Assembly (NCBI RefSeq): GCF_918731615.1
Contig: NZ_OU957226.1
Location: forward strand, 1,674,001-1,738,000
Length of the DNA: 64,000 nt
Reading direction: 5' to 3'
From: Flavobacterium sp. CECT 9288
Lineage (GTDB): Bacteria > Bacteroidota > Bacteroidia > Flavobacteriales > Flavobacteriaceae
Below the pieces are notes generated by a model. It worked only from the letters and a program-made list of their open reading frames with translations. It was not told the DNA's origin and did not search any database. Both the position numbers and the translations under genes were made by a program. Shown one piece after another: positions 17,341 through 25,777 of this stretch (its first letter is position 1; each line of letters opens with the position of its first letter).

Positions 17341-17362
17341 AGTATGAATCAAAAAACATCAA

Positions 17363-18460
17363 GTGAAAATCATCAATATCAAATCAACTTATTTACTTTT
17401 AATTGCTTTTATCATTATCGGCAATCCATTAAACTCCGTTTATTCTCAAAATCTCGAAGCTAAAATTGATAGTTTACTTCTAAAAGTGTTTACAGATAAA
17501 AATGGCCCAGGTGGAGAATTTTTGGTAGCAAAAGCAGGAAAACCAATCTATCAAAAATCATTCGGTAAAGCCAACCTTGAACTTGATGTTAATTTAACTT
17601 CTGATAATGTATTTCAAATTGGTTCAATGACAAAACAATTTACAGCAATTTCTATTCTAATATTAGAAGAAAAAGGTAAGTTGAGTGTTAATGATCTAGT
17701 TTCTAAACACATTCCAGATTATCCTTTGGGAGACAAAATTACCTTACATCATTTATTGACACATACCTCAGGCATCAAAGATTTTACAAAAATGAAGTCG
17801 TTACGTGATATTTCTCAAAAGGAAATGACACCAAAAATGATGGTTGATTTCTTTAAAAATGAACCTGCTGATTTTGCTCCTGGCGAAAAATTTGATTATA
17901 ACAATTCAGGATATGTGCTTTTAGGATATATTATAGAATTAGTTTCGGGAGAAAAATACGAAGAATTTATTAACAAAAATATATTTGATAAGGTTGGCAT
18001 GAATAACTCACAATATGCAAGTGACAGAAAAATTATACTTAAAAGAGCATATGGTTATCAGAAAAAAGAATATGGATATGTTAATAAAACACAAATTAGT
18101 TTCAGCATTCCATTTTCGTCAGGTTCTTTAATGTCGACAACTGGCGATATGTTCAAATGGCAAAATGCTTTAAATCTTAATCTATTACTGAATACCGAAA
18201 CACTAAAAAAGGCATTCACAAAATACAAATTGAACAATGGTGAAGAATTCACTTATGGTTATGGTTGGCATTTAATCAATGTAAATGGAAATCAATTAAG
18301 AAGACACGGTGGTAGCGTTTTTGGCTTTAAATCAATGGGAGTTTATATTCCGAGTGAAGATATTTATGTCATAGGTCTGACTAATTGTGATTGTAATTCT
18401 CCAACTCAAGTAACCGAAGAAATTGCATTGTTAACTTTGAAAGCATTAAAAAAAGGATAA
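17363..18460 (+). CDS. Serine hydrolase, class C beta-lactamase/DD-peptidase fold
   Basis: A 365-aa exported enzyme starting at GTG 17363, with a signal peptide ending near VYSQ (residue about 28). Catalytic motifs of the beta-lactamase/penicillin-binding fold are present: SMTK (Ser88, Lys91), a YNN triad in FDYNNSGYVLLGY (about residue 174), and HGG in RRHGGSVFGF. HLLTHTSGIKDF is a family landmark. Substrate and specificity (peptidase, esterase or lactamase) cannot be told from sequence. It starts 22 bp after the membrane protein and probably shares the ECF-type promoter. Confidence 0.9.
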   Translation: MKIINIKSTYLLLIAFIIIGNPLNSVYSQNLEAKIDSLLLKVFTDKNGPGGEFLVAKAGKPIYQKSFGKANLELDVNLTSDNVFQIGSMTKQFTAISILILEEKGKLSVNDLVSKHIPDYPLGDKITLHHLLTHTSGIKDFTKMKSLRDISQKEMTPKMMVDFFKNEPADFAPGEKFDYNNSGYVLLGYIIELVSGEKYEEFINKNIFDKVGMNNSQYASDRKIILKRAYGYQKKEYGYVNKTQISFSIPFSSGSLMSTTGDMFKWQNALNLNLLLNTETLKKAFTKYKLNNGEEFTYGYGWHLINVNGNQLRRHGGSVFGFKSMGVYIPSEDIYVIGLTNCDCNSPTQVTEEIALLTLKALKKG

Positions 18461-18616
18461 AACCAAAAAATACGTCAGCGATCGGCGTTTTGTAAAAATG
18501 ATTGGCTATTGTACCAAAAATAATTAGTACAATAAATCAACCAGTACTGTCGTGAATTGTGTTTTTGAATTCTAAGGTAAACAACTATTTAAAATAATTT
18601 CAACTGATATCAGAAG

Positions 18617-19636
18617 TTATTTTTTTTCAAAATAAAGATAATTGGTATTACTACTTACAGCACGTAGCCGTATTTGGGAATTATTAAACTCAAATAATTC
18701 CCAATAAGTATTCAGTTTACTCAGTAATTGTGAATTGAAATTTATTTTTAGTTTTCTTACTCCATTCAGTAGTACATATTCCCATTGCCCAGTTTCAATA
18801 CTACCTCCTCTTGTAGCGACAACCGTATAATCATTTTTAAAGACAAATGAATAATCGCTATACAAGGAAGTTTTATCTAAAGTAACAAAAAAATAAGGGA
18901 TTGCCCATGAACCCTTTGTTATTGTTTCTGTAAAATCTAGGGACACAATATTATTTTCTGGGGAGTAATCAATAGCATATTTGATTGCATTTTCGAAATC
19001 TTGATTACTTGAAATCGTCCTTGGTTGATTATTATGATCCACTATTGAAATAGGATATTGTAAAGAAATATATTGACTAGCAGTCAAATTTTTTATAAAA
19101 TAAAAAAAGGCTTGATCGCTAATGATTGACATGGAACTAGCGAACTGATTAGAACTGTTATAAATATTTATTGTAATTGGATAATTAATATTTAAACCAT
19201 TAATCTTACTCAAAAGATCAGGATATAGATTCCAATAATCAATTAAGGATTTAAAATCAGCCTCATTTGGAATCAATTTTTCGAAGTAATTATAGTACAC
19301 CATAGTTACTGGAAAATCTATTTTTACGATATCATCATCAGTAGCATTTGCAGTAATATTATCTACTACTTTTTGATAATCGGAAATAGTATTTACGGCT
19401 ATGTTTGTATTGTTAACCGTAAGTGTATAAGGAAGTTTTATGGTACAATAACTGGACTTGTCTATTATATTATCTTGTACCGTTTTGACCATTGCAACTC
19501 TTTGCAGATAAGTCGTAAGAGGAGAAACATTTGTAACTGTTCCCTGTATATTATTATCCTCTTCTACTATTTCGCTTTGGCAAGATAATAAAACTAGGAA
19601 AACTGCTATTGATATATATTTTTTTAAAGGGAACAT
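18617..19636 (-). CDS. Secreted lipoprotein with internal repeats
   Basis: A 339-aa lipoprotein from ATG 19636 (MFPLKKYISIAVF) with lipobox LVLLSC; an in-frame ATG at 19699 would place 21 residues before the signal peptide. The mature part has repeated units of about 75-85 aa, each with a beta pattern such as KLPYTLTVNNTNI, NYPITINIYNSS or QYPISIVDHNNQ. Each is followed by a helical stretch (ISDYQKVVDNI, SNQDFENAIKYAI) and a closing VKIDFPVTM/VSLDFTETI strand. The last 90 aa resemble a small lipocalin-like barrel. No function is known. It is divergent from the FecI-type sigma gene and has a copy of the three-fold motif upstream. Confidence 0.8.
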   Translation of the reverse strand: MFPLKKYISIAVFLVLLSCQSEIVEEDNNIQGTVTNVSPLTTYLQRVAMVKTVQDNIIDKSSYCTIKLPYTLTVNNTNIAVNTISDYQKVVDNITANATDDDIVKIDFPVTMVYYNYFEKLIPNEADFKSLIDYWNLYPDLLSKINGLNINYPITINIYNSSNQFASSMSIISDQAFFYFIKNLTASQYISLQYPISIVDHNNQPRTISSNQDFENAIKYAIDYSPENNIVSLDFTETITKGSWAIPYFFVTLDKTSLYSDYSFVFKNDYTVVATRGGSIETGQWEYVLLNGVRKLKINFNSQLLSKLNTYWELFEFNNSQIRLRAVSSNTNYLYFEKK

Positions 19637-19649
19637 ATTTCTGTTTTTA

Positions 19650-19657
19650 CAAAGGTA
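19650..19657 (-). promoter_or_regulatory. Possible housekeeping -7 element of the repeat lipoprotein
   Basis: The complement reads TACCTTTG (TAnnTTTG) 13 bases before ATG 19636. This could be a second promoter in addition to the distal sigma-type motif; no TTG is found at 19 bp. Confidence 0.35.
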
Positions 19658-19767
19658 ATAAAATTTAAAGAAACAGTTTTTCAATAAATTCAGCATCAAG
19701 GTTTTCGGTTTATTGTTATTTTTAAACCAAATTACCTCATGAATATAAAAAACATTTCAGACCTGTA

Positions 19768-19796
19768 TAAAACAATCAGTCTTGTTTTTACCCTAC
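19768..19796 (-). promoter_or_regulatory. Three-fold sigma motif, copy A (leftward)
   Basis: On the minus strand GTAGGGTAA (complement of 19788-19796), 13 bases, then TGTTTTA (complement of 19768-19774). The same words and spacing occur at 20362 and 23916. It points toward the repeat lipoprotein, about 130 bases before its start. Confidence 0.6.
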
Positions 19797-19812
19797 TTAA
19801 ATTAAAAACAAA

Positions 19813-19820
19813 TACTTTTG
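19813..19820 (+). promoter_or_regulatory. Housekeeping -7 element of the FecI-type sigma gene
   Basis: TACTTTTG matches TAnnTTTG 23 bases before the sigma ATG at 19844. No clear -33 TTG is present at 19 bp. Confidence 0.5.
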
Positions 19821-19843
19821 CATGGTATAAATTGAAAATATAA

Positions 19844-20359
19844 ATGCCAAATACGAACCAATCTAACACTTGCGACGAAATAATCTTTTCCTCATTTTTC
19901 AAAAGTCATATAAAAGCACTTCGGAATTTTCTTATTTACAAATTTGGCAATCAAGAACAAGCAGAAGATGTAGCACAAGAAGCTTTTGTCAAACTCTGGC
20001 AAAACTGTGATGCAGTGCCGATTGAAAAGGCAAAGTCCTATATTTATACGATAGCAAACAATAGCAGTTTAAATGAAATTGCACATCAAAAAGTGGTGTT
20101 GCGATATGAAAAAAACTTTACAGGTTTAGATAAAACAAATGAAAGCCCAGAATATCTTTTGGAGGAAAAACAATTTCAAGCAAAACTGTTGAAAGCCATT
20201 GAAAATTTAAACGAAAAACAACGCGTGGCCTTTTTGATGCATCGTATTGATGGAAAAAAATATAGCGAAATTGCATTGGATTTAAATATTAGCGTAAAGG
20301 GAGTAGAAAAGCGCATTCATTTGGCTTTAGTAAGCTTACGCAAAGAAATTGATTTGTAA
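19844..20359 (+). CDS. FecI-type ECF RNA polymerase sigma factor
   Basis: A 171-aa sigma factor: region 2 (NFLIYKFGNQEQAEDVAQEAF, then AKSYIYTIANNSSLNEI) spans residues about 20-85. Region 4 is at about 118-165 (LNEKQRVAFLMHRIDGKKYS, SVKGVEKRIHLAL). The FecR gene follows 49 bp downstream, then a TonB-dependent receptor, the standard cell-surface signalling arrangement of Bacteroidota. It has its own housekeeping -7 element. The motif GTAGGGTAA-N13-TGTTTTA follows its stop codon and is a candidate target site. Confidence 0.93.
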   Translation: MPNTNQSNTCDEIIFSSFFKSHIKALRNFLIYKFGNQEQAEDVAQEAFVKLWQNCDAVPIEKAKSYIYTIANNSSLNEIAHQKVVLRYEKNFTGLDKTNESPEYLLEEKQFQAKLLKAIENLNEKQRVAFLMHRIDGKKYSEIALDLNISVKGVEKRIHLALVSLRKEIDL

Positions 20360-20361
20360 AA

Positions 20362-20390
20362 GTAGGGTAAACAGAGTCCCAGTTGTTTTA
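20362..20390 (+). promoter_or_regulatory. Three-fold sigma motif, copy B (before FecR)
   Basis: GTAGGGTAA at 20362-20370, 13 bases, TGTTTTA at 20384-20390. It lies in the gap between the sigma and FecR genes, 18 bases before the FecR start. Confidence 0.65.
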
Positions 20391-20408
20391 ATATATAATA
20401 AAAGTACA

Positions 20409-21308
20409 ATGAAAGAAAATCACATACTAGCGAAATGGCTCAACAATGATTTGTCAGAGGATGAATTAATGGCATTTGAAGCAAGTCCCGATTTTGAAAA
20501 ATACCAAAAAATTAAGGACTATACCGCACATTTAGAAGTAGAGGATTGGGATGAAAATGCGATGCTAGCGAATATTCTAAAGCAGAAAAAAACAGTTACA
20601 AAAGTAGTTCCTTTATACAAAAAATGGTTCTTTCAAGCAGCGGCAATCCTTGTTTTGGCGCTTGGAATTACTTTCGCAATCCAAAATTTTGTACCACAAA
20701 CACAAACAGCAAACTTTGGTGAAAAAACTACCTTTCTATTACCGGATAATTCCGAAGTGGTGCTGAATGCGGGTTCTGAAATACACTTTAAAAAATGGAA
20801 TTGGGACAGCAACAGATATCTTGAACTAAACGGAGAAGCTTATTTCAAAGTAGCCAAAGGAAAACGTTTTGAAGTGCAGACTAATCTGGGGAAAGTTTCC
20901 GTTTTAGGGACGCAATTCAACGTAAAAGCTAGAAAAAATAGGTTTGATGTTGTCTGCTACGAAGGATGTGTAAAAGTAAATTATGGAAACACTCAAGTGC
21001 TGTTAACGCATGGACAAAGCGTTATTTTTGAAAATGGTAAACAAATAAATAGAGGAACAACTTCATCGAAGCCAGAATGGATGGACAATCAAATCGCTTT
21101 TTATAAGGAAAATATCAAATCCTTGCTAGACGAAGTTCGTAGACAATACAATATTACAATTGAAGTAAACGCAAAAGATACTACGTCCTTATTTACTGGA
21201 AAATTGCCCACGAAAAATCTAGATGTTGCTTTGCAAATAATTAGTACAACCTATAGTTTAGAGATAAAAAAAGTCTCAAAGAATAAAATAATATTTGACG
21301 AAAAATAA
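20409..21308 (+). CDS. FecR family anti-sigma/sigma regulator
   Basis: A 299-aa inner-membrane regulator from ATG 20409 (MKENHILAKWLNNDLSE); the frame extends upstream across the promoter motif and that part is not coding. It has an N-terminal cytoplasmic domain (1-80), one membrane helix (about 83-100, WFFQAAAILVLALGITFAI) and a periplasmic FecR domain. That domain shows TTFLLPDNSEVVLNAGSEI and GEAYFKVAKGKRFEVQT, followed by a C-terminal DUF4974-like segment that resembles the receptor STN fold. It transmits receptor status to the upstream sigma factor. The receptor gene starts at the base after its stop codon. Confidence 0.93.
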   Translation: MKENHILAKWLNNDLSEDELMAFEASPDFEKYQKIKDYTAHLEVEDWDENAMLANILKQKKTVTKVVPLYKKWFFQAAAILVLALGITFAIQNFVPQTQTANFGEKTTFLLPDNSEVVLNAGSEIHFKKWNWDSNRYLELNGEAYFKVAKGKRFEVQTNLGKVSVLGTQFNVKARKNRFDVVCYEGCVKVNYGNTQVLLTHGQSVIFENGKQINRGTTSSKPEWMDNQIAFYKENIKSLLDEVRRQYNITIEVNAKDTTSLFTGKLPTKNLDVALQIISTTYSLEIKKVSKNKIIFDEK

Positions 21309-23840
21309 ATGTTGTACCCCAAACAATTTTATTTTTTGTTTTTTACATTTTTTCTTGTCCTGAGTCTATCTGCTCAGGACAAAGAAAAGAGTATGCCCTT
21401 TAAAAAAATTATAATTGAGATCGAACAACAGCATAAGGTTAGCTTTAATTACACCGAAGACAATATCACGGGACTGCAACTACACCCTCCTAAAAGGTCA
21501 CTTTCACTAAATCAAAAACTACAATATCTTGAAAGAAAGACCAATTTGTCTTTTGAAAATATAGGAAATCAATTCATTAATATTTACAAAAAAGACAAGG
21601 AAGCTAATATAATTTGTGGCTACGTTTTTTCGGCAGACAAAAAACCTATCGAGAACGCAAATATCAATTTAAACGATAAAATCCAGCTTACAACGGATGC
21701 AAATGGTTATTTTGAAAGTGAAAAATCTGAGAAAAACATACTCTGGATTAGTCATATCGGATACATAACCAAAAGAATTGTTGCTACTAATTCAGGTCAT
21801 AAAAAGTGTTTGGAAATTCTATTAGACCCTGATATCACAGAACTAGAAGAGATTAAAACCAATGCTATTTTGGCTTCGGGAATCTCAAAAAGTAAGGACG
21901 GTTCATTTGAAATTAAACCCAAGAAATTTGGTATTTTGCCAGGACTTATCGAGCCAGATGCTTTGCAAACAATGCAGCAAATTTCAGGTGTAAATAGTAT
22001 TGACGAAAGTGTGTCTAGCATCAATGTACGCGGTGGGACTCACGACCAAAATTTATTTTTGTGGAATGGAATACGAATGTTTCAAACGGGACATTTTTTT
22101 GGTTTAATATCGGTTTTTAATCCTAATTTGGCTCATACTATTGCTATCTATAAAAACGGAAGTTCTGCTTTTTATGGGGAAAGTGTGTCTAGTGTAGTAA
22201 ATATTTCTTCTACTCCAGAAACTGCAGAAAAAAATACTTTTAGCGCAGGAATCAACATGATTAATGCTGATATGTATGCAAAGTACAACCTTTCGAAAAA
22301 GAGTTATATCGAAATTGCTGCACGTAAATCGATTACTGATTTTATAGAAACTCCCACCTTTAAAGAATACTTCAATAAAATATTTCAAAATACAACAATC
22401 TCTGATTTCTCCAAAAATCAAAATATCAAGTATCAAAGCGATAAAGAATTTGATTTCTATGATGCAACGCTTAAATATGCTCAAAAAATAGGAGCCAAAG
22501 ACCAAATAGTACTGGATGTAATAACCATAAAAGACAATTTGAAAGTGTTACAAAGTGCGGCTACAAACGACCTAAACAAATCAGAAAAAAATGTGTTGCA
22601 GCAGCAAAATTATGGCGGAAATTTATCTTGGAAAAGAAAGTGGAATAGCAAGAATACTTCTAAAATTAATACTTATAACTCTTCCTATAAACTTTTGGCC
22701 AACCAAAAAGCTACTACTGGGAATCAAATCGTTATTCAGGAAAATACAGTGCAAAATAATGGAATAAATTTGGAAAATAACCATACCATTAGTGCTGAAT
22801 TTAGTTTTAATAATGGTTATCAGTTTAACGAAATAGGAGTTACGAATTTGGAGCAGGTAACTAATCCTGATTTTTATCGTAAAACCAAAGAGGTGTTGAG
22901 ATCGCATACTTTGATTTTGGAAGGAATATATAATGACACCATTTCTAGAATATATGGTAAGCTAGGAACACGAATGAATTATATCGAAAAATTTAATAAA
23001 TATATTGTAGAACCAAGATTTCAGTTGAATTACGGCATTAGTAAAAGTCTGAATATAGGACTATTAGGTGAGTTAAAAAGCCAGAATTCGCAACAGATTA
23101 TTTATTTGCAAAAAGATTATTTCGGCATCGAAAAAAGACGTTGGGTTTTATCAGACAACACCACAGTTCCTATTCAAAGGAGCAAACAAGTATCGTTGAA
23201 TTTATTTTATAAAAAGGACGATTGGATCTTGGATATAGAAAATTTTTATAAAAAAGTTACTGGAATTACAACCTCAAGTCAAGGTTTTCAAAATCAATTA
23301 GAGTTTATTCGAACAACAGGAGATTATGAAATATTTGGAACAGAAATTCTGATTCAAAAAAAGATGAATCACTTTCTTACTTGGGTAAGTTATACTTATA
23401 ATGATAATAATTATGATTTTTCTAATTACGAACACCCTATTTTTCCTAACAACTTTGAGTTGATGCATACTTTTTCGTGGGCAGGAGTTTATGAGAGAAA
23501 CAATTTCAAAATGGCACTCGGTACAAAATGGACTTCAGGTAGACCAAAAACCTCTCCAGCTAGTTCGCAAATCGACCCTTCTAACCCCGTGATCAATTAT
23601 AATAAACCCAACAATACCAATGTAAACGTTTTTTCACAAGTTAATCTTTCCGCTACTTACAAGTGGGTAACTGCAAATGGAGTCCAATATAAATTAGGAA
23701 TATCCATCTTAAACATCTTGAACAGAAAAAATGAGATTAACGAGTACTATAGAATTAGCTCTTTATCAAACGCTATAGAGGAAGTGGAAACTTTTTCACT
23801 TCAAAGAACGCCAAACATAAGCTTCAGAATTTCATTATAA
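21309..23840 (+). CDS. TonB-dependent outer-membrane receptor with STN signalling domain
   Basis: An 843-aa receptor with a signal peptide ending near LSLSAQ (residue 22). A short secretin/TonB N-terminal domain follows (about 27-95, KKIIIEIEQQHKVSFNYTED). Then come a carboxypeptidase-like regulatory domain (about 97-170, GYVFSADKKPIENANI), a plug (about 210-300; ALQTMQQISGVNSID, SINVRGGTHDQNLFLWNG) and a large beta-barrel to the end. The substrate is unknown. The protein has no SusD partner, which argues against a polysaccharide-utilisation type and for a metal, haem or small-ligand receptor, but this is inference. A terminator follows. Confidence 0.92.
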   Translation: MLYPKQFYFLFFTFFLVLSLSAQDKEKSMPFKKIIIEIEQQHKVSFNYTEDNITGLQLHPPKRSLSLNQKLQYLERKTNLSFENIGNQFINIYKKDKEANIICGYVFSADKKPIENANINLNDKIQLTTDANGYFESEKSEKNILWISHIGYITKRIVATNSGHKKCLEILLDPDITELEEIKTNAILASGISKSKDGSFEIKPKKFGILPGLIEPDALQTMQQISGVNSIDESVSSINVRGGTHDQNLFLWNGIRMFQTGHFFGLISVFNPNLAHTIAIYKNGSSAFYGESVSSVVNISSTPETAEKNTFSAGINMINADMYAKYNLSKKSYIEIAARKSITDFIETPTFKEYFNKIFQNTTISDFSKNQNIKYQSDKEFDFYDATLKYAQKIGAKDQIVLDVITIKDNLKVLQSAATNDLNKSEKNVLQQQNYGGNLSWKRKWNSKNTSKINTYNSSYKLLANQKATTGNQIVIQENTVQNNGINLENNHTISAEFSFNNGYQFNEIGVTNLEQVTNPDFYRKTKEVLRSHTLILEGIYNDTISRIYGKLGTRMNYIEKFNKYIVEPRFQLNYGISKSLNIGLLGELKSQNSQQIIYLQKDYFGIEKRRWVLSDNTTVPIQRSKQVSLNLFYKKDDWILDIENFYKKVTGITTSSQGFQNQLEFIRTTGDYEIFGTEILIQKKMNHFLTWVSYTYNDNNYDFSNYEHPIFPNNFELMHTFSWAGVYERNNFKMALGTKWTSGRPKTSPASSQIDPSNPVINYNKPNNTNVNVFSQVNLSATYKWVTANGVQYKLGISILNILNRKNEINEYYRISSLSNAIEEVETFSLQRTPNISFRISL

Positions 23841-23850
23841 AGCACTCTTT

Positions 23851-23896
23851 ACAAGGTTCTTACAAATAACCTTGTCCTTCTTTTTATTTTTTTTCT
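23851..23896 (+). terminator. Terminator after the TonB-dependent receptor
   Basis: ACAAGGTT (23851-23858) pairs with AACCTTGT (23868-23875) and is followed by a T-rich tract. It separates the receptor unit from the OB-fold/beta-barrel unit, which carries its own motif. Confidence 0.8.
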
Positions 23897-23915
23897 AAAA
23901 ATAGCAATTATTTAG

Positions 23916-23944
23916 GTAGGGTAACCTGGACCCTAGCTGTTTTA
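23916..23944 (+). promoter_or_regulatory. Three-fold sigma motif, copy C (before the OB-fold gene)
   Basis: GTAGGGTAA at 23916-23924, 13 bases, TGTTTTA at 23938-23944, 26 bases before the ATG at 23971 and just downstream of a terminator. This placement makes a promoter role likely. Confidence 0.65.
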
Positions 23945-23970
23945 CTATTGAATCATATCCAATTAAAAAT

Positions 23971-24375
23971 ATGAAAAGAAAAAAAACAGCAACAATATTT
24001 GTAACGCTACTCCTACTAGCATCAGCAGGTATCTATTTTTATTATGGTTTTCTATTTAAAGAAGCACGCAATATAGAATCCGAAAAACCAACAGTAAGTA
24101 CATCTGCGACAAATCTGATGAATGAGTATAATTCAAATCAAGAAAAGTCAGATTCACTGTATTTAAATAAAACTATTGAGGTAACTGGAAAAGTAACTAA
24201 AGAAACGGATTCTGTAGTGGTTCTCGATAGCATTGTTTTTTGCCTTTTCATTAAAAAGAAAAGAAACAAACTATTAAATAGTCGACTATCCGTTAAAGGC
24301 AAATGCATTGGTTACGACGAGCTATTTCAAGAAGTTAAACTAGACCAATGTATCATTAATAAACAAAGCAACTAA
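23971..24375 (+). CDS. Membrane-anchored OB-fold (tRNA_anti-like) protein
   Basis: A 134-aa protein with an N-terminal membrane anchor (about residues 6-25, ATIFVTLLLLASAGIYF). A periplasmic OB-fold-like domain follows, with NKTIEVTGKVTKETDSVVVL and SRLSVKGKCIGYDELFQEVK. The pattern of a strand opening with an I-x-V-x-G-x-V block, an isolated cysteine pair and a closing V-K-L-D-Q-C strand fits the tRNA_anti-like family of Bacteroidota envelope proteins. It is the first gene of a four-gene run led by motif copy C. The function is unknown. Confidence 0.75.
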   Translation: MKRKKTATIFVTLLLLASAGIYFYYGFLFKEARNIESEKPTVSTSATNLMNEYNSNQEKSDSLYLNKTIEVTGKVTKETDSVVVLDSIVFCLFIKKKRNKLLNSRLSVKGKCIGYDELFQEVKLDQCIINKQSN

Positions 24376-24383
24376 TCCATTTT

Positions 24384-25226
24384 ATGAAGAATTTTTTAAT
24401 CTCTACCTGTCTTTTTTTGACTACTCTAGCCTATTCACAGGATGATTTACTTAATAGTCTTGATACGAATCAAACAGCTGAGAACTACAGTACCGCTACT
24501 TTTAAAGCACTGCAACTGGTAACCTTACAAACTACAAAAATGCCTGCCAAAAAAGAATTTTATTTTGTGGTATCTCATCGTTTTGGCTCTGTTGAAGATG
24601 GTTTGGATAGTTTTTTTGGTCTAGATAATGCCACAACAAAACTTGGTGGTATTTATGGAATTACAGAATGGCTATCCGTTAATGTTTCTCGACATACTTT
24701 AAACAAAATGTATGAAACAGGAATAAAGTACCGAATGGCAAGACAAGGCGATAGTTTTCCTCTAGACATTGTGGGGTATTCCGTGGCAGATATTAATACG
24801 TTTTTAGAGAAGAAACAATTTCCTGGCTTAGAATTTAAGCACCGTATAGCTTATGTTCAACAGGTATTGATATCAAGAAAGGTGAATGAAAAACTGTCAT
24901 TAGAATTGATTCCTTCATTTGTACACAAAAATCTTTACAATCCTGATATAGAAAGAGACAATCAGTTTTCTTTTGGAGGAGGTGGACGCTTTAAAATCAC
25001 CAAAAGATTATCAGTCAATCTAGAATACATGCACAATTTTGACAAGCCTAAATTTTATACAAACCCATTATCAGTGGGACTTGATGTAGAAACAGGAGGA
25101 CATGTTTTTCAACTCATATTTACCAATTCACAAGCCATGAGCGAGAGTGCGTATCTTACCAATGCATCTGGCGAATGGGGTAAAGGAAATTTCTTTTTCG
25201 GATTTAACTTATACAGAGTATTCTAA
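24384..25226 (+). CDS. DUF5777-like outer-membrane beta-barrel protein
   Basis: A 280-aa exported protein with signal peptide MKNFLISTCLFLTTLAYSQ. The mature sequence has alternating amphipathic strands and the segments KEFYFVVSHRFGSVEDGLDSF and FGLDNATTKLGGIYGITEW, which I recognise from DUF5777 barrel proteins. It ends in a strand NFFFGFNLYRVF with terminal phenylalanine, the usual outer-membrane insertion signal. Members often sit beside cytochrome c and YceI genes, as here. The function is not established. Confidence 0.8.
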   Translation: MKNFLISTCLFLTTLAYSQDDLLNSLDTNQTAENYSTATFKALQLVTLQTTKMPAKKEFYFVVSHRFGSVEDGLDSFFGLDNATTKLGGIYGITEWLSVNVSRHTLNKMYETGIKYRMARQGDSFPLDIVGYSVADINTFLEKKQFPGLEFKHRIAYVQQVLISRKVNEKLSLELIPSFVHKNLYNPDIERDNQFSFGGGGRFKITKRLSVNLEYMHNFDKPKFYTNPLSVGLDVETGGHVFQLIFTNSQAMSESAYLTNASGEWGKGNFFFGFNLYRVF

Positions 25227-25249
25227 TTAACCATAAAACAATAAATGCT

Positions 25250-25642
25250 ATGAAAAAAACAATTGCACTAACAATTTTACTTGCTGGATTATGGAGCTGT
25301 AGTTCTGACACTACCGACACTATTGAACCAATAGCTAATCCTGCACCAAATCCTACGCCAAATCCTACACCTCCAACAGCATCAACATTTACTTATAATG
25401 GAAATGCAAAGACTATTGTAGACAACAATTGTGTACGCTGCCATTCAAGTGGAGGTTCTGCTTCATTTAGACCTTTAACAACATTTGCACAAGTAAAAGC
25501 AGCTGTTGAAAACGCAAATTTATTAGGCCGTATACAATTACAAAACGGACAATCAGGAATTATGCCACAAGCAGGAAGAATGTCTCAAGCGAATATTGAC
25601 ATAATTCTTAAGTGGAATACAGATGGACTTAGAGAGAATTAA
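25250..25642 (+). CDS. Cytochrome c-like lipoprotein
   Basis: A 130-aa lipoprotein with lipobox LAGLWSC (Cys 17) and a proline-rich spacer of NPxP repeats (about residues 29-42). A single c-type haem motif CVRCH lies near residue 61, and a candidate distal methionine is in GIMPQAGRM (about 104-112). It should be anchored to the periplasmic face or cell surface and carry one haem. The small size fits a mobile or tethered electron carrier. The neighbouring barrel and YceI protein suggest a joint envelope function, which is unproven. Confidence 0.87.
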   Translation: MKKTIALTILLAGLWSCSSDTTDTIEPIANPAPNPTPNPTPPTASTFTYNGNAKTIVDNNCVRCHSSGGSASFRPLTTFAQVKAAVENANLLGRIQLQNGQSGIMPQAGRMSQANIDIILKWNTDGLREN

Positions 25643-25777
25643 TGATGAAATAAACGTAACCGTAGATTAATTAGAGTTGGAAATCATCAAAACCAAGATA
25701 AAATGAAAAACGATGAACCAAACACGTACAAAACTAAGCGGATTGCATAAATTAAATAAAACCAATACAGCTAACAG

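Noticed and set aside
22104..22505. Minus-strand 133-codon frame inside the TonB receptor gene
   Set aside because: The receptor frame on the plus strand is continuous and carries the family motifs; the opposite frame has none.
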